NCBI RefSeq assembly: GCF_021130785.1
Contig: NC_060214.1
Coordinates: 110,377,001 to 110,441,000 of the forward strand
From: Homalodisca vitripennis
Lineage: Eukaryota > Arthropoda > Insecta > Hemiptera > Cicadellidae
DNA: 64,000 nt
Reading direction: 5' to 3'
The stretch's first letter is position 1, and each line of letters opens with the position of its first letter. Shown here in pieces: positions 24,475-35,480 of this stretch. The notes beneath the pieces were generated by a model. The model made no database searches. It saw only the letters and a program-made list of their open reading frames with translations, and had not been told where the DNA came from. Made by a program: the position numbers and the translations under genes.

Positions 24475-25191
24475 TAGAATATAGAATATACTTTATTCCA
24501 GAAAATATAATTAACAAAAATTGACATCAGTACTGGTAGGAATTACTAGCTACTGTGTCCAGTAAGCGTGGCTAGCTCAACTGAAAGTGTTGTACTTAAT
24601 TGTATAGTGTTCAGTCGAATCTTAACAAGTAAATCGTGTGCGGTTAATCTACAGTGTGCACACCCCACAATTTTATTTGTTTAAAACATAAACATTTTCA
24701 TATAAACATTATTTATTTTAAAAATAACTTTTTTTATAAAACTTTACAAATTCCTAAACTAAAATTTGAAAGAAGTTTCAATATTAATAAAATTTAAAAG
24801 CCAACTTTTCAATTTATTCTCAAATTTGTTTATATTTTTACAATTTTTATTTCAAAAGGCAAAAGATTAAAAAATGTTGGACCCAAAAAAGAAAAACTTT
24901 TTTGAAAATTGACTTATTTACCTTCGGTCTCATGAACAGCCCCAGTATGTCACCTCTTGTTCTTTGGTAAACTCTGTCGTTCCTGTTTCCACTTTTCTCA
25001 AAGAAAATGTTTAATACTTTGAATAAAAATAAATATTTTAGTGGTAATATTCTTAGATATTTATAAATAGGTAATGCAGATTCATATCTTTTCCTTTTTG
25101 CAATTATTCTTATGAAGTGGTTTTGTGTTACATTCAACGGTTGTATGGTTATATTGTCAGCAGCTCCCCAATTTTCTATACCATAATTCAA
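24475..25191 (-). mobile_element. Non-LTR (CR1/jockey-like) retrotransposon, truncated 3' end
   Basis: On the minus strand this comprises the C-terminal part of ORF2, a 3' untranslated region, and an end of GGAATAAAGTATATTC followed by TATATTCTATG (24477-24505). The 5' truncation near 25191 is typical of target-primed reverse transcription. No target duplication could be identified by eye. Confidence 0.8.
24770..25191 (-). pseudogene. ORF2 C-terminal domain relic
   Basis: A 114-codon minus-strand frame begins NYGIENWGAAD and continues with QNHFIRIIAKRKR, LRILPLKYLFLFKVL and RPKVNKS. This order is the standard region C-terminal to the reverse transcriptase of non-LTR elements (the YGIxxWG motif, the R-rich segment, the LKxxxLFxFK motif). 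After one frame change the closing segment FENKLKSWLLNF and a stop are readable near 24780-24830. It aligns segment by segment with the relics at 52.9-54.0 kb and 34.4-34.8 kb, although each belongs to a different family. The reverse transcriptase itself is missing. Confidence 0.85.
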
Positions 25192-25194
25192 TTA

Positions 25195-26019
25195 TGCAAA
25201 TACTTATTAATATTATGTGTAATGTATTTAATATATTTTTTAAACATAGTTTCAAGTGAGCTAGAATCTGGCCAGACTTCAAAGGTAAGGGTTTTAAAAA
25301 TAAAAATACAATAAAATAATATCAATAAATTTATCTGACAATTGTATGACATTTTAGTATATATGGCACCACTAAACAAACATCAGTTTATAGTGCCAGC
25401 CAGTATGATCAATCAGAAGCCACCCCCTCACTCATAAAAACCAAATTTATTACCACCATCACATAACATGAGCGAATCGGAACCATCGGTGTTGTCAATC
25501 ATCTCAGGGCAATTATTTCCAACTCGTTTTTGTTTTTCAGTGTTAATGGCGGTCGCATTTCTATCGCGGTCTGGTTTTTCGTGTTTATTTATTCATTAAT
25601 GCCGATGAAAAACTGCCTTGTACAGCCGACATGGTGGGAAGCGATCAATTTAAATATCTTCTTCAATTTATATGACAGCTGAGAGTGTGTTGTTGGAATA
25701 ATTTAAAAATTTATTGTCCACTTAGTTTCGGTTGATTCCGGTTTGTACTGGTTTAATTGATGCGCAAATTGCTTATCTGAGATTTGTCGCGTGTAAATTT
25801 ATGGCTTTTGTTCGTATTTATGCTGTTCACATTTTGGGAACAGTTTTTTTTAGTTCTTATACGAAATATTACCTGTATTATTATATTTTATTGGCTGTCA
25901 CAAAGACAATATTTAATTAATTGTATATGCGTGTATATATGTATGTCTGTAATAATAAGTAATTTAGTTTGACTCTGTATACGAAATCAATGTTACGTAA
26001 AAGAATTATTCCAATGATT

Positions 26020-26020
<1 letters not shown>
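25195..26020. other. AT-rich sequence, nothing recognised
   Basis: Contains several hydrophobic 62-65-codon frames of the kind expected in T-rich DNA. A mildly GC-richer patch around 25470-25640 has no second copy. Confidence 0.4.

Positions 26021-26021
<1 letters not shown>

Positions 26022-26092
<71 letters not shown>
26022..26092. repeat. Compound microsatellite (TA)n(TG)n
   Basis: About 30 bp of TA is followed by about 40 bp of TG, both uninterrupted. Confidence 0.97.
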
Positions 26093-26093
<1 letters not shown>

Positions 26094-27140
26094 ATATTTT
26101 TTATTACAAAAAAAATCACGGCCTAATTTAATGTTTATTGAAATTAAATTAGGCCATTGCCATTTTATACAAATTTAATAAATGGAAACAAAAGTCATTT
26201 GACAGGTAGTTGGTCTTCCGATCATATGTTAGGTTATCAGAAAAAATTTATTATATTTAGGAACTATTCAAGCATTTTTCGTCACAGCCTTTCAAGAGCA
26301 CCTTTCCTGGAAACAGGGAAACATAACAATTTAAACAATTTGCATGAGTAATTCCAGGTATTTAATAAGTATGTCGATCTATCTTGAAATCAGACCCACC
26401 AAGTAACACGTTAAGATTAGGAATTGCATTTTCCAGGTTAAATATAAAAGATGGACGAAATCCTTTTTTTAAATACAAAATTAATATATTCTAGTGGTAT
26501 TTCATTAAAAAAAGTCATATATACTTTCATTCTTAAGTCATTTAGTCATTGAAAAGATATTTTAAATAATGATCAACTTAAAGAGACACTAGCCTAAAAT
26601 AAAAGTTTTAAGTTTAAGTAACCTAAGTAAGTAACATGTTTTAGGTGACTCTGAAAGCTTGGTAAACTATACGAAACAACTCATATAAAATTTTAAGCTG
26701 TAAAAGAAACAAAAATGTTTGATTTGCTATAATAAAATTCCACTTTGTATAAACCGAAATAAAAAACACAATTGAGGACAATGGAATGGGTGCACCGCAA
26801 TGTTGATTTTTAATCTCCTGCTTTTCATAAAAAATTAGTTTTCGCAAATTGCTTTTAATTCTTGTTTTCTTTATATAATTTAAAACTATCCTACTAGTTT
26901 TTAATTATTTATTACCTTCATAACTCTTATTTCTTACGGTAAAATATAAGTAGTGGCTTTAATGCCCATCAGTGACTTTCCTGTTACCATCTCCATTAGG
27001 TGTATCACAAGGTACATGCTTAGTGTTATTATTATTAACAATTAATTAATTATATAAAATGTCCAGGTTTAGTTACTTTCAATAAGAAATTTTTAAATTT
27101 ACATCAAGGCAGAATTGTGTATTTGAATAAGTATTTAAGG
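26093..27140. other. AT-rich sequence, nothing recognised
   Basis: CGGCCTAATTTAATG at 26119 and its near inverse AAATTAGGCC at 26146 form a short imperfect stem. A stray 47-bp-repeat piece lies near 27003. Otherwise featureless. Confidence 0.4.
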
Positions 27141-27142
27141 CG

Positions 27143-27896
27143 TATACAGGGTGTAAATTAAGTCCTGATACGCCTAGATATATTCCAAACGGATTAAGAT
27201 ATCGATGTACAAACTTAACCACACTTATTAAAATACGTTTTTGGATTTTTTTTAGTAATACACATTTTTTCCACCATTTTCAAAGGAGTCGTACGTGGGG
27301 GGTAACTTTAAATTTTCAAAGTGCAATCCTTTATCTTATGACCTGTCATTTTAAAGGTCTATTCAATCGAAACACAATGACATGAACAAAACATCGCTAC
27401 GACGATCTTAGCAAAATGTATGGGCAAATAACCCATTAAATTGTAATGCCATCTAGAAAAAGCCAAAAGCAAACCATGCAAGAACCAAAGAATCAAAACT
27501 ATGAACACCAGAAACGTTAGTACTACGTAAAGGGATAAGCTGGCCCTCAAAGTCTTACTTAAAGATATGAAAGGTATATCACGCATACATTGTGTTGAAA
27601 TGCACAAGACATTAACATTGTCCCTACAGATTATGTTTTTGCGTTTTTTTGCCCATAACTTGTACTAGAAACGGCGTAGAGGTGTTTTCTTAATGTCATT
27701 GTGTTTCTATTAAATACACCTTTAAAATGAGATGTCACAAGATATATAGGTTGCGATTTGAAAATTTAAAGTCCAATAAAAAAAAATCCAAAAAAGTATT
27801 TTAATAAGTATGGTGAAGGTTGTACATTGTACATCAATATCCCAATCCGTTTGGAATATATCCAGGCGTAACAGAACTTAACTTACAACCTGTATA
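27143..27896. mobile_element. Foldback MITE, ~750 bp with arms of up to ~300 bp
   Basis: TACAGGGTGTAAATTAAGTC at 27145 is inverted at the right end as GAACTTAACTTACAACCTGTA (27876-27896). Inward the arms continue to match: ATATTCCAAACGGATT against AATCCGTTTGGAATAT, TTATTAAAATAC against GTATTTTAATAA, and AAACACAATGACAT against ATGTCATTGTGTTT. They are separated by AT-rich, more diverged DNA. TATA or TA flanks both ends. No transposase frame is present; the 82-codon minus frame at 27359-27607 spans an arm and the centre. The TACAGGGTGT start resembles the first bases of the 2906-3359 MITE (GGGTGTACATAAAGTCC), so the two may be distant relatives. Confidence 0.8.
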
Positions 27897-28329
27897 CTGT
27901 TAACCTTCTTATTCTCAATTTTATTAAGTGGTGTACTATGATATAAGGTGACTATTAGACCCTCTCATTTACCCCTTAATCTTAATAAAATGTAGCCAAA
28001 TTCTTTTCAGTCTCAGATTTTCCATTTCATTAATAAACTAGGTTGTAAATTTAGGTTCATACCCGTATAATTTCATTATTACTCAGACAATTTAATAACA
28101 AATGTGTAAGAAGCTGCCTAATCAATAACCCATACTGATGGTTTGTCCATCCTTGTGTTTTCTTTACTGGTCAGCAACATCATCGGGTCCATAAAATAAA
28201 AATGCAACGCAATAAAACTATTTTTTAATACGAAAACAAAACAAAATTTTATATGAATAGTTCCCAAATTTTGTTCCATGGAAACCTAAACGTTTAGCTA
28301 CATATGAAGAAATTGTTTGTCTTTAGCTC
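27897..28329. other. AT-rich sequence, nothing recognised
   Basis: No repeat, RNA or coding signal. Confidence 0.4.
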
Positions 28330-28800
28330 ATGAATTTACGCTCTAAAACACGTGGGACGAATTCCTCGGTTACAGGTGGTTTGTGCCATTACGGATACCT
28401 ACCTCGGTGCGGCGGTCACCCATCTCTCAGCCTACTTTATCTACCAATCGCAGACCTGTAATTAAGCATTATAACCAACCGAAATGGACGCGAGCGTTTT
28501 GTGTGGTGACGTTAAAATATTAAACTGTGGGGCCGTATTTACATAAAAACCTGGAGCAATGGAGAACGCATGAGAACTGGCCGGAGCAATTATCGACCCA
28601 AATTACCGCACTATTTTCATAATAATTGTTTGAGAGGAATAATTGCCCCGCTTAAGTGGATTGTAATTATGACATATCGTTTGTCAATGGGCCCGGCGTT
28701 CGGCACGCAAGGGGCTAGACTGATAGCTAGCTTCGTTCTGCTTCCGCACCTCTCTTGCTGATTCGGGAATGGAGTCTTCCCCCTCCCCCACAACCACCGG
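28330..28800. promoter_or_regulatory. GC-enriched island with dense TAAT/ATTA motifs, candidate enhancer
   Basis: Within AT-rich surroundings this segment has a balanced composition and no second copy. Homeodomain-type cores recur in GC-rich context: CCTGTAATTAAGC, GAGCAATTATCGACC, CAAATTACCGC, GGAATAATTGCCCCGC and GTAATTATGACA. There is also a CACGTG E-box at about 28350 and TTGTCAATGGGCC. Frames of 63 codons on each strand overlap exactly and look like chance. This is the most enhancer-like island in the window by motif density, but that is a judgement by eye. Confidence 0.35.
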
Positions 28801-29040
28801 TCCATCATTCATTCATGAAACTGTTTTATTCATAATGTACCACTTCGTTACATTTACCTCACAGCGTTAGACACAATATTAACATGCAAAATTGTAATTA
28901 AAATAGGTAAATAAAGTGAATTTCCAAAATAAGTATTCAATGGTTTTTCATTAAAACGATTTCTTTAAAATAAATAGAATTCCCATACAACATGCTAGTG
29001 CAAAATACAAGCTATGCATACTGCACTATTTTTATATTCT

Positions 29041-29290
29041 TTGTTTGAAGTTTGTTTTTGACGATGGAAGGATTGTGAAGGAAACAAGATTTTCCGGACA
29101 TTTGCCATGCAGTAACACTACGTTTCGATATCTGCAATCTGATCTCTTCTTCAGCTAAATAACTAACCTAACACATGATTACAAAACTAGGATAAAATAA
29201 ACAAATCGTACGGGATCGTTGTGACGCCTAAGTCAGGAATCACAACCACCGTGTTGTGTGTCAACTTCACTAACTCTAAAACATGCACTT
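29041..29290. repeat. Penelope-like dispersed repeat, copy A
   Basis: Contains, in order, TTTGACGATGGAAGGATTGT, GAAGGAAACA, CCGGACATTTGCCAT, ACGTTTCGATATCTGCAATC, TCTTCTTCAG, CTAACCTAACACATGA, TAAAATAAACAAATC and GTCAGGAATCACAACCACC. The hinge CGATATCTGCAATCTGATCTC beside TCTTCTTCAG is, on the other strand, the GAAGAAGAGATC..CTCGAAACG arrangement that I associate with PLE terminal regions. Non-coding. Confidence 0.65.
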
Positions 29291-29404
29291 AAGAAATTAA
29301 ACATGACACTAATTATTATGCAAAAAAATTTAAATGATTATTGTATAAGGTGCACACTCTCAATGTCTTTGGTTTGTTTACTGGTTTCGGGGCCGTACCG
29401 AGAA

Positions 29405-29640
29405 TTAACTTTTCGTTCGAAGTTTTTTTTGACGATGGAAGGATTGTCAAGGAAACATAATTTTTCCGAACATTTGCCATCGTTCAGTGATACACAAAAA
29501 TCAGTAACACAACGTTTATAGATCTGCAATCTGATCTCTTCTTCAGCCAAATAACTAACCTAACACATAATTAAAAACTAGGTTAAAATAAACAAATCAT
29601 ATCAGAGCGTTTTGACACGCGTCAGTCATTGACACAATTT
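29405..29640. repeat. Penelope-like dispersed repeat, copy B
   Basis: A same-orientation copy 365 bp downstream of copy A and better preserved at its start: GACGATGGAAGGATTGTCAA, CCATCGTTCAGTGATACACA, CAGTAACACAACGTTT, CTGCAATCTGATCTCTTCTT and CTAACCTAACACATAATT. It ends near GACACGCGTCAGTCATTGAC. Two copies in tandem fit the head-to-tail habit of PLE insertions. Confidence 0.65.
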
Positions 29641-29884
29641 TACTATTGGGGAATATTGCCATTTTATTCATAACACTTCTTAATGCTGTATGAAATTAAT
29701 AGTGCACAATTGGTTCATAATTTCATAAACTCAATTAATTCATTCCACTGAACTAGTAGAATTTTCAAACGTGAAATCACTTATTCACTTGAAATTGTTT
29801 GAGGCTCTAAGACCAAGTTGGCCAATAAAATGTGAAATTCCAGGTAAAGCGAAAGAACATGGCTGTCTTTGGACGATTTATATT

Positions 29885-30655
29885 CAGGAAACAGAGTTCG
29901 TCATATTTGCTAGAGGAGGAAAATGTCCATGTGTGACATGACTAACGAAAAGCAATCCGTTTGAATACAGACTGGGTAACTTAAAACACCCAACTCAGTA
30001 AACTATGTGCAAAACAGAGAGCGTGAGATTTTCGTAACAAACAAAACCTTATTGTGATTGGCGAACAGGAACAGAAAAGCCATCTTAGAAAGGTTGATTT
30101 CTAACAACTTAAGACGCACTGCATCACTTCGTAAATCTATAAATTGAGATAAAATCTGTAAAGTTGGGATTAATATTCAAGAAACAGGAATCATCACACT
30201 TGCTGAATTATGAGAATGTCCTTGTGTGACATGAATAATAAAAATTCAATCCATATGAATAGAAGCTGGGTAATTTTAAACACCCACTTTAGTTAAATAT
30301 GTTCAAAAACAGAGCGTGAGAATTTTAAAATTCACGAAGATTTATGGAGATTGGCGAACAGAAACGTCGTCTTAGACGTGTTTATTTCCAAGAACTTAAA
30401 ATGCATTACATCACTTCGAAAATATATAAATGTAGGTAAAACCAAGTGGTGGAGAATGTCCATGTATGACATGACTAACTAAATTCAATTCAAATACAAA
30501 AACAGAGCGTCAGATTTCTGTGACAAACAAAACTTTATGGCGATTGGCGAACAGAAACGCCGTTGCGTCATAGACAGGTTGATTTCCAAGAACTTAAGAT
30601 GCATTGCATCACTTCGTAAATCTATAAATTGAGATACAATCTGTAAAGTTTGGGA
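29885..30655. repeat. Tandem repeat, three diverged ~200-300-bp units
   Basis: Units begin near 29889, 30181 and 30448. Each contains GAATGTCC(A/T)(T/C)GT.TGACATGA, CAAAAACAGAGCGT.AGA, GATTGGCGAACAG, a (TTAGA).GGTTGATTTC segment, GCATCACTTCG and TATAAAT. The third unit is shortened. A 134-codon minus-strand frame (30485-30889) starts in the GC-rich island to the right and ends inside unit three; it has no family resemblance and I do not call it a gene. Confidence 0.85.
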
Positions 30656-30689
30656 AAAGTAGGATTTTTTGTGTTCTTTTTTAGTAGGA

Positions 30690-30905
30690 TCGTAGTTTGG
30701 TGTTGCACCTGAGATAATTAAGACCGGGCCGGCATTGTCTCGGGTAGAGCGGCTAGGTGCTCGATCGTTGAGGCCATTATCAACTTCCGGCCATTGATTC
30801 CCCATTATCCCGGCCTTGAGGACCGGCATGGCCGCGGTCCTTCGTGACGTCATCAGGGGTCGAGGCCGCCCGCCCGCGACGGTCCTCACTTTCCGCCAAA
30901 CTTTA
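30690..30905. promoter_or_regulatory. GC-rich island, candidate regulatory DNA
   Basis: Sharp GC-rich block: GAGATAATTAAGACCGGGCC, GGCCATTATCAACTTCCGGC, CCCCATTATCCCGGCCTTGA and a TGACGTCATC CRE-like site (about 30845). It includes repeated CCATTATC-type motifs. It is single-copy in the window. Open on the minus strand by composition only. Confidence 0.3.
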
Positions 30906-31130
30906 TTTCGGTTTCGGTGAAGTAATTTTCCTTGCCATTAGAATGCGTTGAATAAGCAATTTCTGAACACGGTTCTGATTGTCCTTGAGTTCAATCACTA
31001 AAAAAAGTAAAATTCTGGACATCTCATTATTAAAAAAACGTGTTATGGACACTAATTATTTATTATAATTGTTATTATCCGTGTTATTATCCGTGTGTTA
31101 CTGTCTAAAGACATAAATATATCATTTTTT

Positions 31131-31640
31131 AACCGATTCTCATAGAAGTTTAAAAACATTTTGGTATTCCGCAGGGTTGACATTTTGAACCTATTCTATT
31201 CACTTTCACTATATGCTATGTCAGCGGATAAAATCTTATTTACCGATAACTCTGCTGTAAAAAGCAGGTTACCGTTAATCTAGATAAAGCACTGTACTCT
31301 AGTATTTTGTAGCCGATTCTCATAGAAGTTTAAAATCATTTTGGCATTCCGCAGGGTTGACATTTGGGTCCTATTCTATTCACTTTCACTATATGCTATG
31401 TAAGTGGATAAAATCTTATTTGCCGATAACTCTGATGTATAAAGCAGGTTGCTGTTATCCTAGATAAAGCACTGCACTCTAGTATTTTGTAGCCGATTCT
31501 CATAGAATAAAATCATTTTGGCATTCCGCAGGGTTGACATTTGGGTCCTATTCTATTCACTTTCACTTTATGCTATGTCAGTGGATAAAATCTTTTTTAC
31601 CTTAACTCTGATGTATAAAGCAGGTTACCGTCTGAATACT
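31131..31640 (+). repeat. Reverse-transcriptase fragment tandemly repeated, 180-bp unit x ~2.8
   Basis: CCGATTCTCATAGAA recurs with an exact 180-bp spacing (about 31131, 31311 and 31491). The conceptual translation of each unit shows a non-LTR reverse-transcriptase segment: GIPQG, one stop, HLGPILFTFTICYV (the first unit has HFEPILF), then, in another frame, LFTDNSAVKSR or LFADNSDV, which corresponds to the FADD catalytic region. Thus a piece of a dead retrotransposon of about 60 codons was copied into a tandem array after it had acquired its stop codon, because all copies share the stop. The third copy is truncated after AAGCAGGTTACCGT. Confidence 0.88.
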
Positions 31641-33149
31641 AGTGTCAATGTTATTTCGTGATCGATTATTTGTTCGTGATCCGGTCAGTAGTCCAAATTC
31701 CGATGGGTATTCCATTCGGAGTCGTTTACTTGTTGGGATACATCTTAGTGGAAAGAACTTGGCTGCATACGTACTATTCAATTGATCACCTAGTCATCTG
31801 AGTTTTTTTATCTATAACACTATTTCCAAATAACAACTCTAGTCAAATTTTGAGATATAGAAAGATGAATTTTTTTAAATTTAGTTTTTTATTTAATAAT
31901 GATACAGAAATATTAATGTTTTACCCTATACCACCAAAATAAAATATTTGGCTAATTTGATATTGAGGTTACAGATAGTTAGCTTAAAATGTCAGCATAC
32001 ATTTTTTCAAAATACAATACATATATTAGTATTTTATTCACGTTATACAATGATAATTCTAAAAGTGTCCAAATAGATTTAACTGTGACATTCCTGTTTT
32101 ATAACCGGGCAGTATTCCAACCATGTATTTATAGGTATATCTAGAACGATAGTTTTTATAGGTATGTTGACTAAAATAAAATCGTATAGCTATAAATTTA
32201 ATTTATTTTTATTTTATTTCAATAGGTACCCGCTATACGAGAGCGTAATTTGGGGTACATATAATACCGACAAGTTTAACAATGATAGCGAGTAAAATTT
32301 AATCACTTAAATAGCTTTAAATAGTGCTACTATCGATGTACTACTACTACTACTCATTACCCAAAGTATTGGAACCCTTTTACTGAACACTCTGTATACT
32401 AATGGAATTAAAATACAAAATGTAAAAGTACTTATCTATTTCTTGTTCTAAACAAATTTCTAAACGTCATGAAATTGTAGAACGTACTTTGTGAGTGTTT
32501 ACATTTCTCCTAAGAAAATCCATTTTTAATTTACCCCAAACAGAACTTTCAAGACAAAAATATTCTAAATCAACTTTGGCGTTTGTATTGTTTAAAAAAT
32601 GACGTAACATTAGCTGCGCTTACAACAAGATCAAGGAAAAGATGAGTTATTATTATAGAATAATTAAACATTCGCCATTTTCAAACGGGTAAAACGATTT
32701 TGTTAAAATGTTATTTTCAAAAAGGTCTACCAAAATGTAATACAATTCTGAAGTTTCATAACTTTATCTTAACTGGTTCAAGGGATATTTTTTATAAAAA
32801 AAAACTGATGGACGGAAAACTAAAGTTTTTAGAACATACGTTCATGTGAACTTTTTTGCTCATTTTTATGTGTAGAACAAAATCCCAAAGTATTGGAACA
32901 CCTTAACTAAACATCCTTTATAAAAAGGGAGAAACATTCCTTTACAATGGCTGCTGCAAAAACTGGCCAAAATCGGATAAAAACTAGTCTAGGAGTTCAA
33001 AGCAATAATTCAATAGGGACATATACAATGTAGCAACACAATTGCACTTCACAAAAAATCCCAAGTCAAAAGTCATAATCCTTCAAAGTCTTTAGTAGAA
33101 GACGTCTTCAAAGCGGCCTAAACGAGACAAGCCATAGTGCACTCCAGAA
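31641..33149. other. AT-rich sequence with a possible Tc1-like relic
   Basis: CCCAAAGTATTGGAAC occurs at 32360 and 32884 in the same orientation, each followed by (A/C)CCTT.TACT.AACA. The second is followed by a TATAAAAAGGGAGAAACATT segment and an ATG with about 23 codons (MAAAKTGQNRIKTSLG...). CAAAAGTATTGGAACACC-type ends and a short leader before ATG are usual for Tc1/mariner transposons. No transposase motif can be read, so this is weak. A (CTA)n run lies at 32340-32354. Confidence 0.25.
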
Positions 33150-33480
33150 GCGGGGCATTTGCATGTGATGGCCCACGGTAAGTACACAATAGATAATTCA
33201 ATCAGGCTTTTGTAGTCCTAATCATACGGTTGTAATACTAAAATATGCGGTGCAAATTGTGCGGTTGGGGCCTTTTTGACGAGTTAATTCCGTGATTAAA
33301 TGTGAATAAATTAGGTTTTGCGATATGGCTGTGGGGTGCCACCGATTACTGTGGTTAGCCCGTATTAACACACCCAACTAATACCAACCTTGCTGGCAGC
33401 GCGGGGGGGAGGGGGAAGAGCAACACCATCCTTATTTATAGGTCTTTGCTTTGGCTCCATCCTCGAATTATCCACTTATA
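33150..33480. promoter_or_regulatory. GC-enriched island with octamer-like site, candidate enhancer
   Basis: CATTTGCATGTGATGGCCCA (about 33157) contains an octamer-like ATTTGCAT core. TAATCATACGG, GAGTTAATTCCGTGATTAAA, GGTGCCACCGATTACTGTGG and CACACCCAACTAATACCAAC follow. The composition contrasts with both flanks and there is no second copy or convincing frame. Function is inferred. Confidence 0.28.
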
Positions 33481-33894
33481 TAAATACTCATCGCCGGATC
33501 TGCAGCTCCTTGTTTTCAGTAAGGCTTCTGCCTTTGGCGGCCTCTCTGAAAATTACTCTTTTTTGAGTAGTTATATTTATCACACGTTCTGTGTTTGAAT
33601 GGTACCTATAAATATAGATTTGACAGGCGAGAATACATAACGGGTGACAAATTCCATAAATTGGTTCAGGGTGTGAACATAAAGAAATAACTGAACGGAA
33701 CATAAGGCCCTGAACTCACTGTTTTCTTTCTACTTTGTGACTTATATAATATATAATTCTTCGTCTTCGAACTTTTAGGAACAAAATGTTCGAATGTAGC
33801 ACAGACGTCTCATCAGGCTAATTTTTCAACGCACAGCTTGTTCTCTTGTCAAATATGACATCGCTATATATAGATCTGTGATTGCTTGACCTGA

Positions 33895-34015
33895 TGTAAA
33901 TATTTTAAACCTGAGGAAGGTTCTAGATTACAATCTTCGAAACGTAGTGTTTTGTTTTTATAACGATCACAAATGTATCCTTTAAAATTTTCCATCGTCA
34001 ATAATACATTTAAAA
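33895..34015. repeat. Penelope-like hinge sequence, third subfamily
   Basis: ACCTGAGGAAGGTTCTAGAT, CAATCTTCGAAACGTAGTGT, TATAACGATCACAAATGT and TTTTCCATCGTCAATAAT follow the same order as the other copies: a GAGGAAG/GAAGAAG motif, an imperfect stem, TCGAAACGT, ATGGC-type words, then CCATCGTC. A fragment only. Confidence 0.5.
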
Positions 34016-34199
34016 ACAATAAGTTAGTTACATACAATTTAACAAAACGGAATGGTTTTCTTTGTAGCCTAAAAAGTGTTACATGTGTATTTTTATTAAT
34101 CGGCAGTGGTTGCAATAGACATTAGTCAAACTTACACTAAGTCTTAGTGTAGCCTTAATCTTAAGTATTAAAGGCTACATGTCAAATTAAATGGGTAAA

Positions 34200-34870
34200 A
34201 TAAAATACAGTTATAGTCAGCAAAAGTGAATAATTACAATATCTACATTTAAAATGTATAACAATACGTGTAACAAGTTCAAAACATATAAATACATTAA
34301 ACACACAAATACATATAAACATTCAAGTAAGAAACACATTTTTACATAACATCTTGGATAAAAATTTACAGAATAGAAATTCCCATTTTCAAATTCAGCT
34401 ACACCAATCAACCAATTTTTTTAAATTTTTGTTTTAAAAGTGTTAATTGGAAGGTTTCTAATGTTTAAGGGCAATTTATTAAAAAGTTTTATACGAACGA
34501 AGTTAAAAGACTTTTTGGTTTTTACTCGATCTAGCATATCTTACATCTAACAGATCTTGACCTCTGGTGTTACAGCAGTGGATTCAACCTGTTGAAATAA
34601 AACTATTTAAGTTTTCCTTGACATGGGTGAGACTGTAGAAAATGAATAGACTAGGTAATGTGAGTATTTTAAGCTCAGGAAATATAGTTCGACTTGAATC
34701 TCTATCCTCCAGACCTTTAATACACCTGACCACTTTTTTGCCACATGAACATTTCTTGTGTTCCACTAGAATTCCCCCATGAAGAGTAATACCATAAAGT
34801 AAACGTGGATGAAAAAATGCATACAAGCTTGGGTCACTAAATCTAAATAAGTACCCATTTTTAATTTACG
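34200..34870 (-). pseudogene. Non-LTR retrotransposon ORF2 C-terminus relic
   Basis: The 80-codon minus frame at 34584-34826 reads HPRLLYGITLHGG, KVVRCIKGLEDRDSS, LKILTLPSLFIFYSL: the post-RT region of a CR1/jockey-like ORF2 (YGIxxxG, then VRxIxG, then LKILTLPSLFIF). After a frame change near 34580, NTRGQDLLDVRYARSS and FVRIKLFNKLPLNIRNLP continue to about 34440. The order matches the relics at 24.8 and 53 kb, but the family differs (LYGITLHGG against YGIENWGAAD). The 3' end is not clear; TAAAATAAAATACAG near 34200 is a possible start of the tail on the opposite strand. Confidence 0.82.
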
Positions 34871-35099
34871 AAACTTTAGAAAGGCAAGTACATAAATGCT
34901 TTGTATGAGTGTCCCACATCAATTTAGAATCCAAATTAATTCAAGAAGTTTATCTGTCTTATGAAAAGTAAAAATGACAAAATAAACACCATAACTGTTT
35001 AATCCTAGCACCACTTAAAGCAAAAATTTAACTTTCAAATCGATAAAACTGTGCAGAAGAAAATTTACGTCATTGCCGATTATATTGCAGTTTAAACTG
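34871..35099. other. AT-rich sequence, nothing recognised
   Basis: No supported signal. Confidence 0.4.
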
Positions 35100-35480
35100 T
35101 GGTGATTAATATGTTTAAATTAGCAAGAACCGATTAAGTGGCACGAATAATTGGACAGTTACCGGTGTCTTGACAATTGAACATGCACACAGCGTGCGGG
35201 TCTACATCCGGTGCCCATACGGGCAGCCGTATTCGGGGTCAAAGGTGACACCTGTGTGGGTAATAACCTTGCATAAACACCGACAAAGATATTCTGCAAG
35301 GGTTGTATTAAAATTTAAAATTAATTAGGGCATGTTGTGTCGGTCTGGTAAAGGATAGGACCCTCATAGGTATCTGCCTGTCAGAAGCATAATTGCGACC
35401 GAACAGCTTGTTTAAGGAACATTAAGGAATGAAGGACAATGAGGGCAAATTCCCAATTAGCGTAAGTGTGGCTCACGATT
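35100..35480. promoter_or_regulatory. GC-enriched island, candidate enhancer
   Basis: The segment contains ATAATTGGACAGTTACCGGT, GACAATTGAACATGC, ACATCCGGTGCCCATACGGG, GGGGTCAAAGGTGACACCTG and TTAATTAGGGCATG. A nuclear-receptor-like direct repeat and an E-box CACCTG lie together at 35236-35253. It is single-copy in the window and flanked by AT-rich DNA. No frame is convincing. Confidence 0.3.
35236..35248 (+). promoter_or_regulatory. DR1-type nuclear-receptor half-site pair
   Basis: GGGTCA-A-AGGTGA: two AGGTCA-like half-sites in direct repeat with one spacer base, the arrangement bound by HNF4/RXR(USP)-class receptors. It sits in a GC-enriched island and next to a CACCTG E-box. A 13-bp match can arise by chance. 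Confidence 0.25.

Noticed and set aside
30485..30889. 134-codon minus-strand frame, the longest in the window
   Set aside because: It bridges a GC-rich island and a tandem-repeat unit, has no domain-like pattern, and its composition follows the underlying DNA.
33888..34010. Independent gene end with polyA
   Set aside because: It fits the Penelope-like hinge layout better and has no coding sequence attached.
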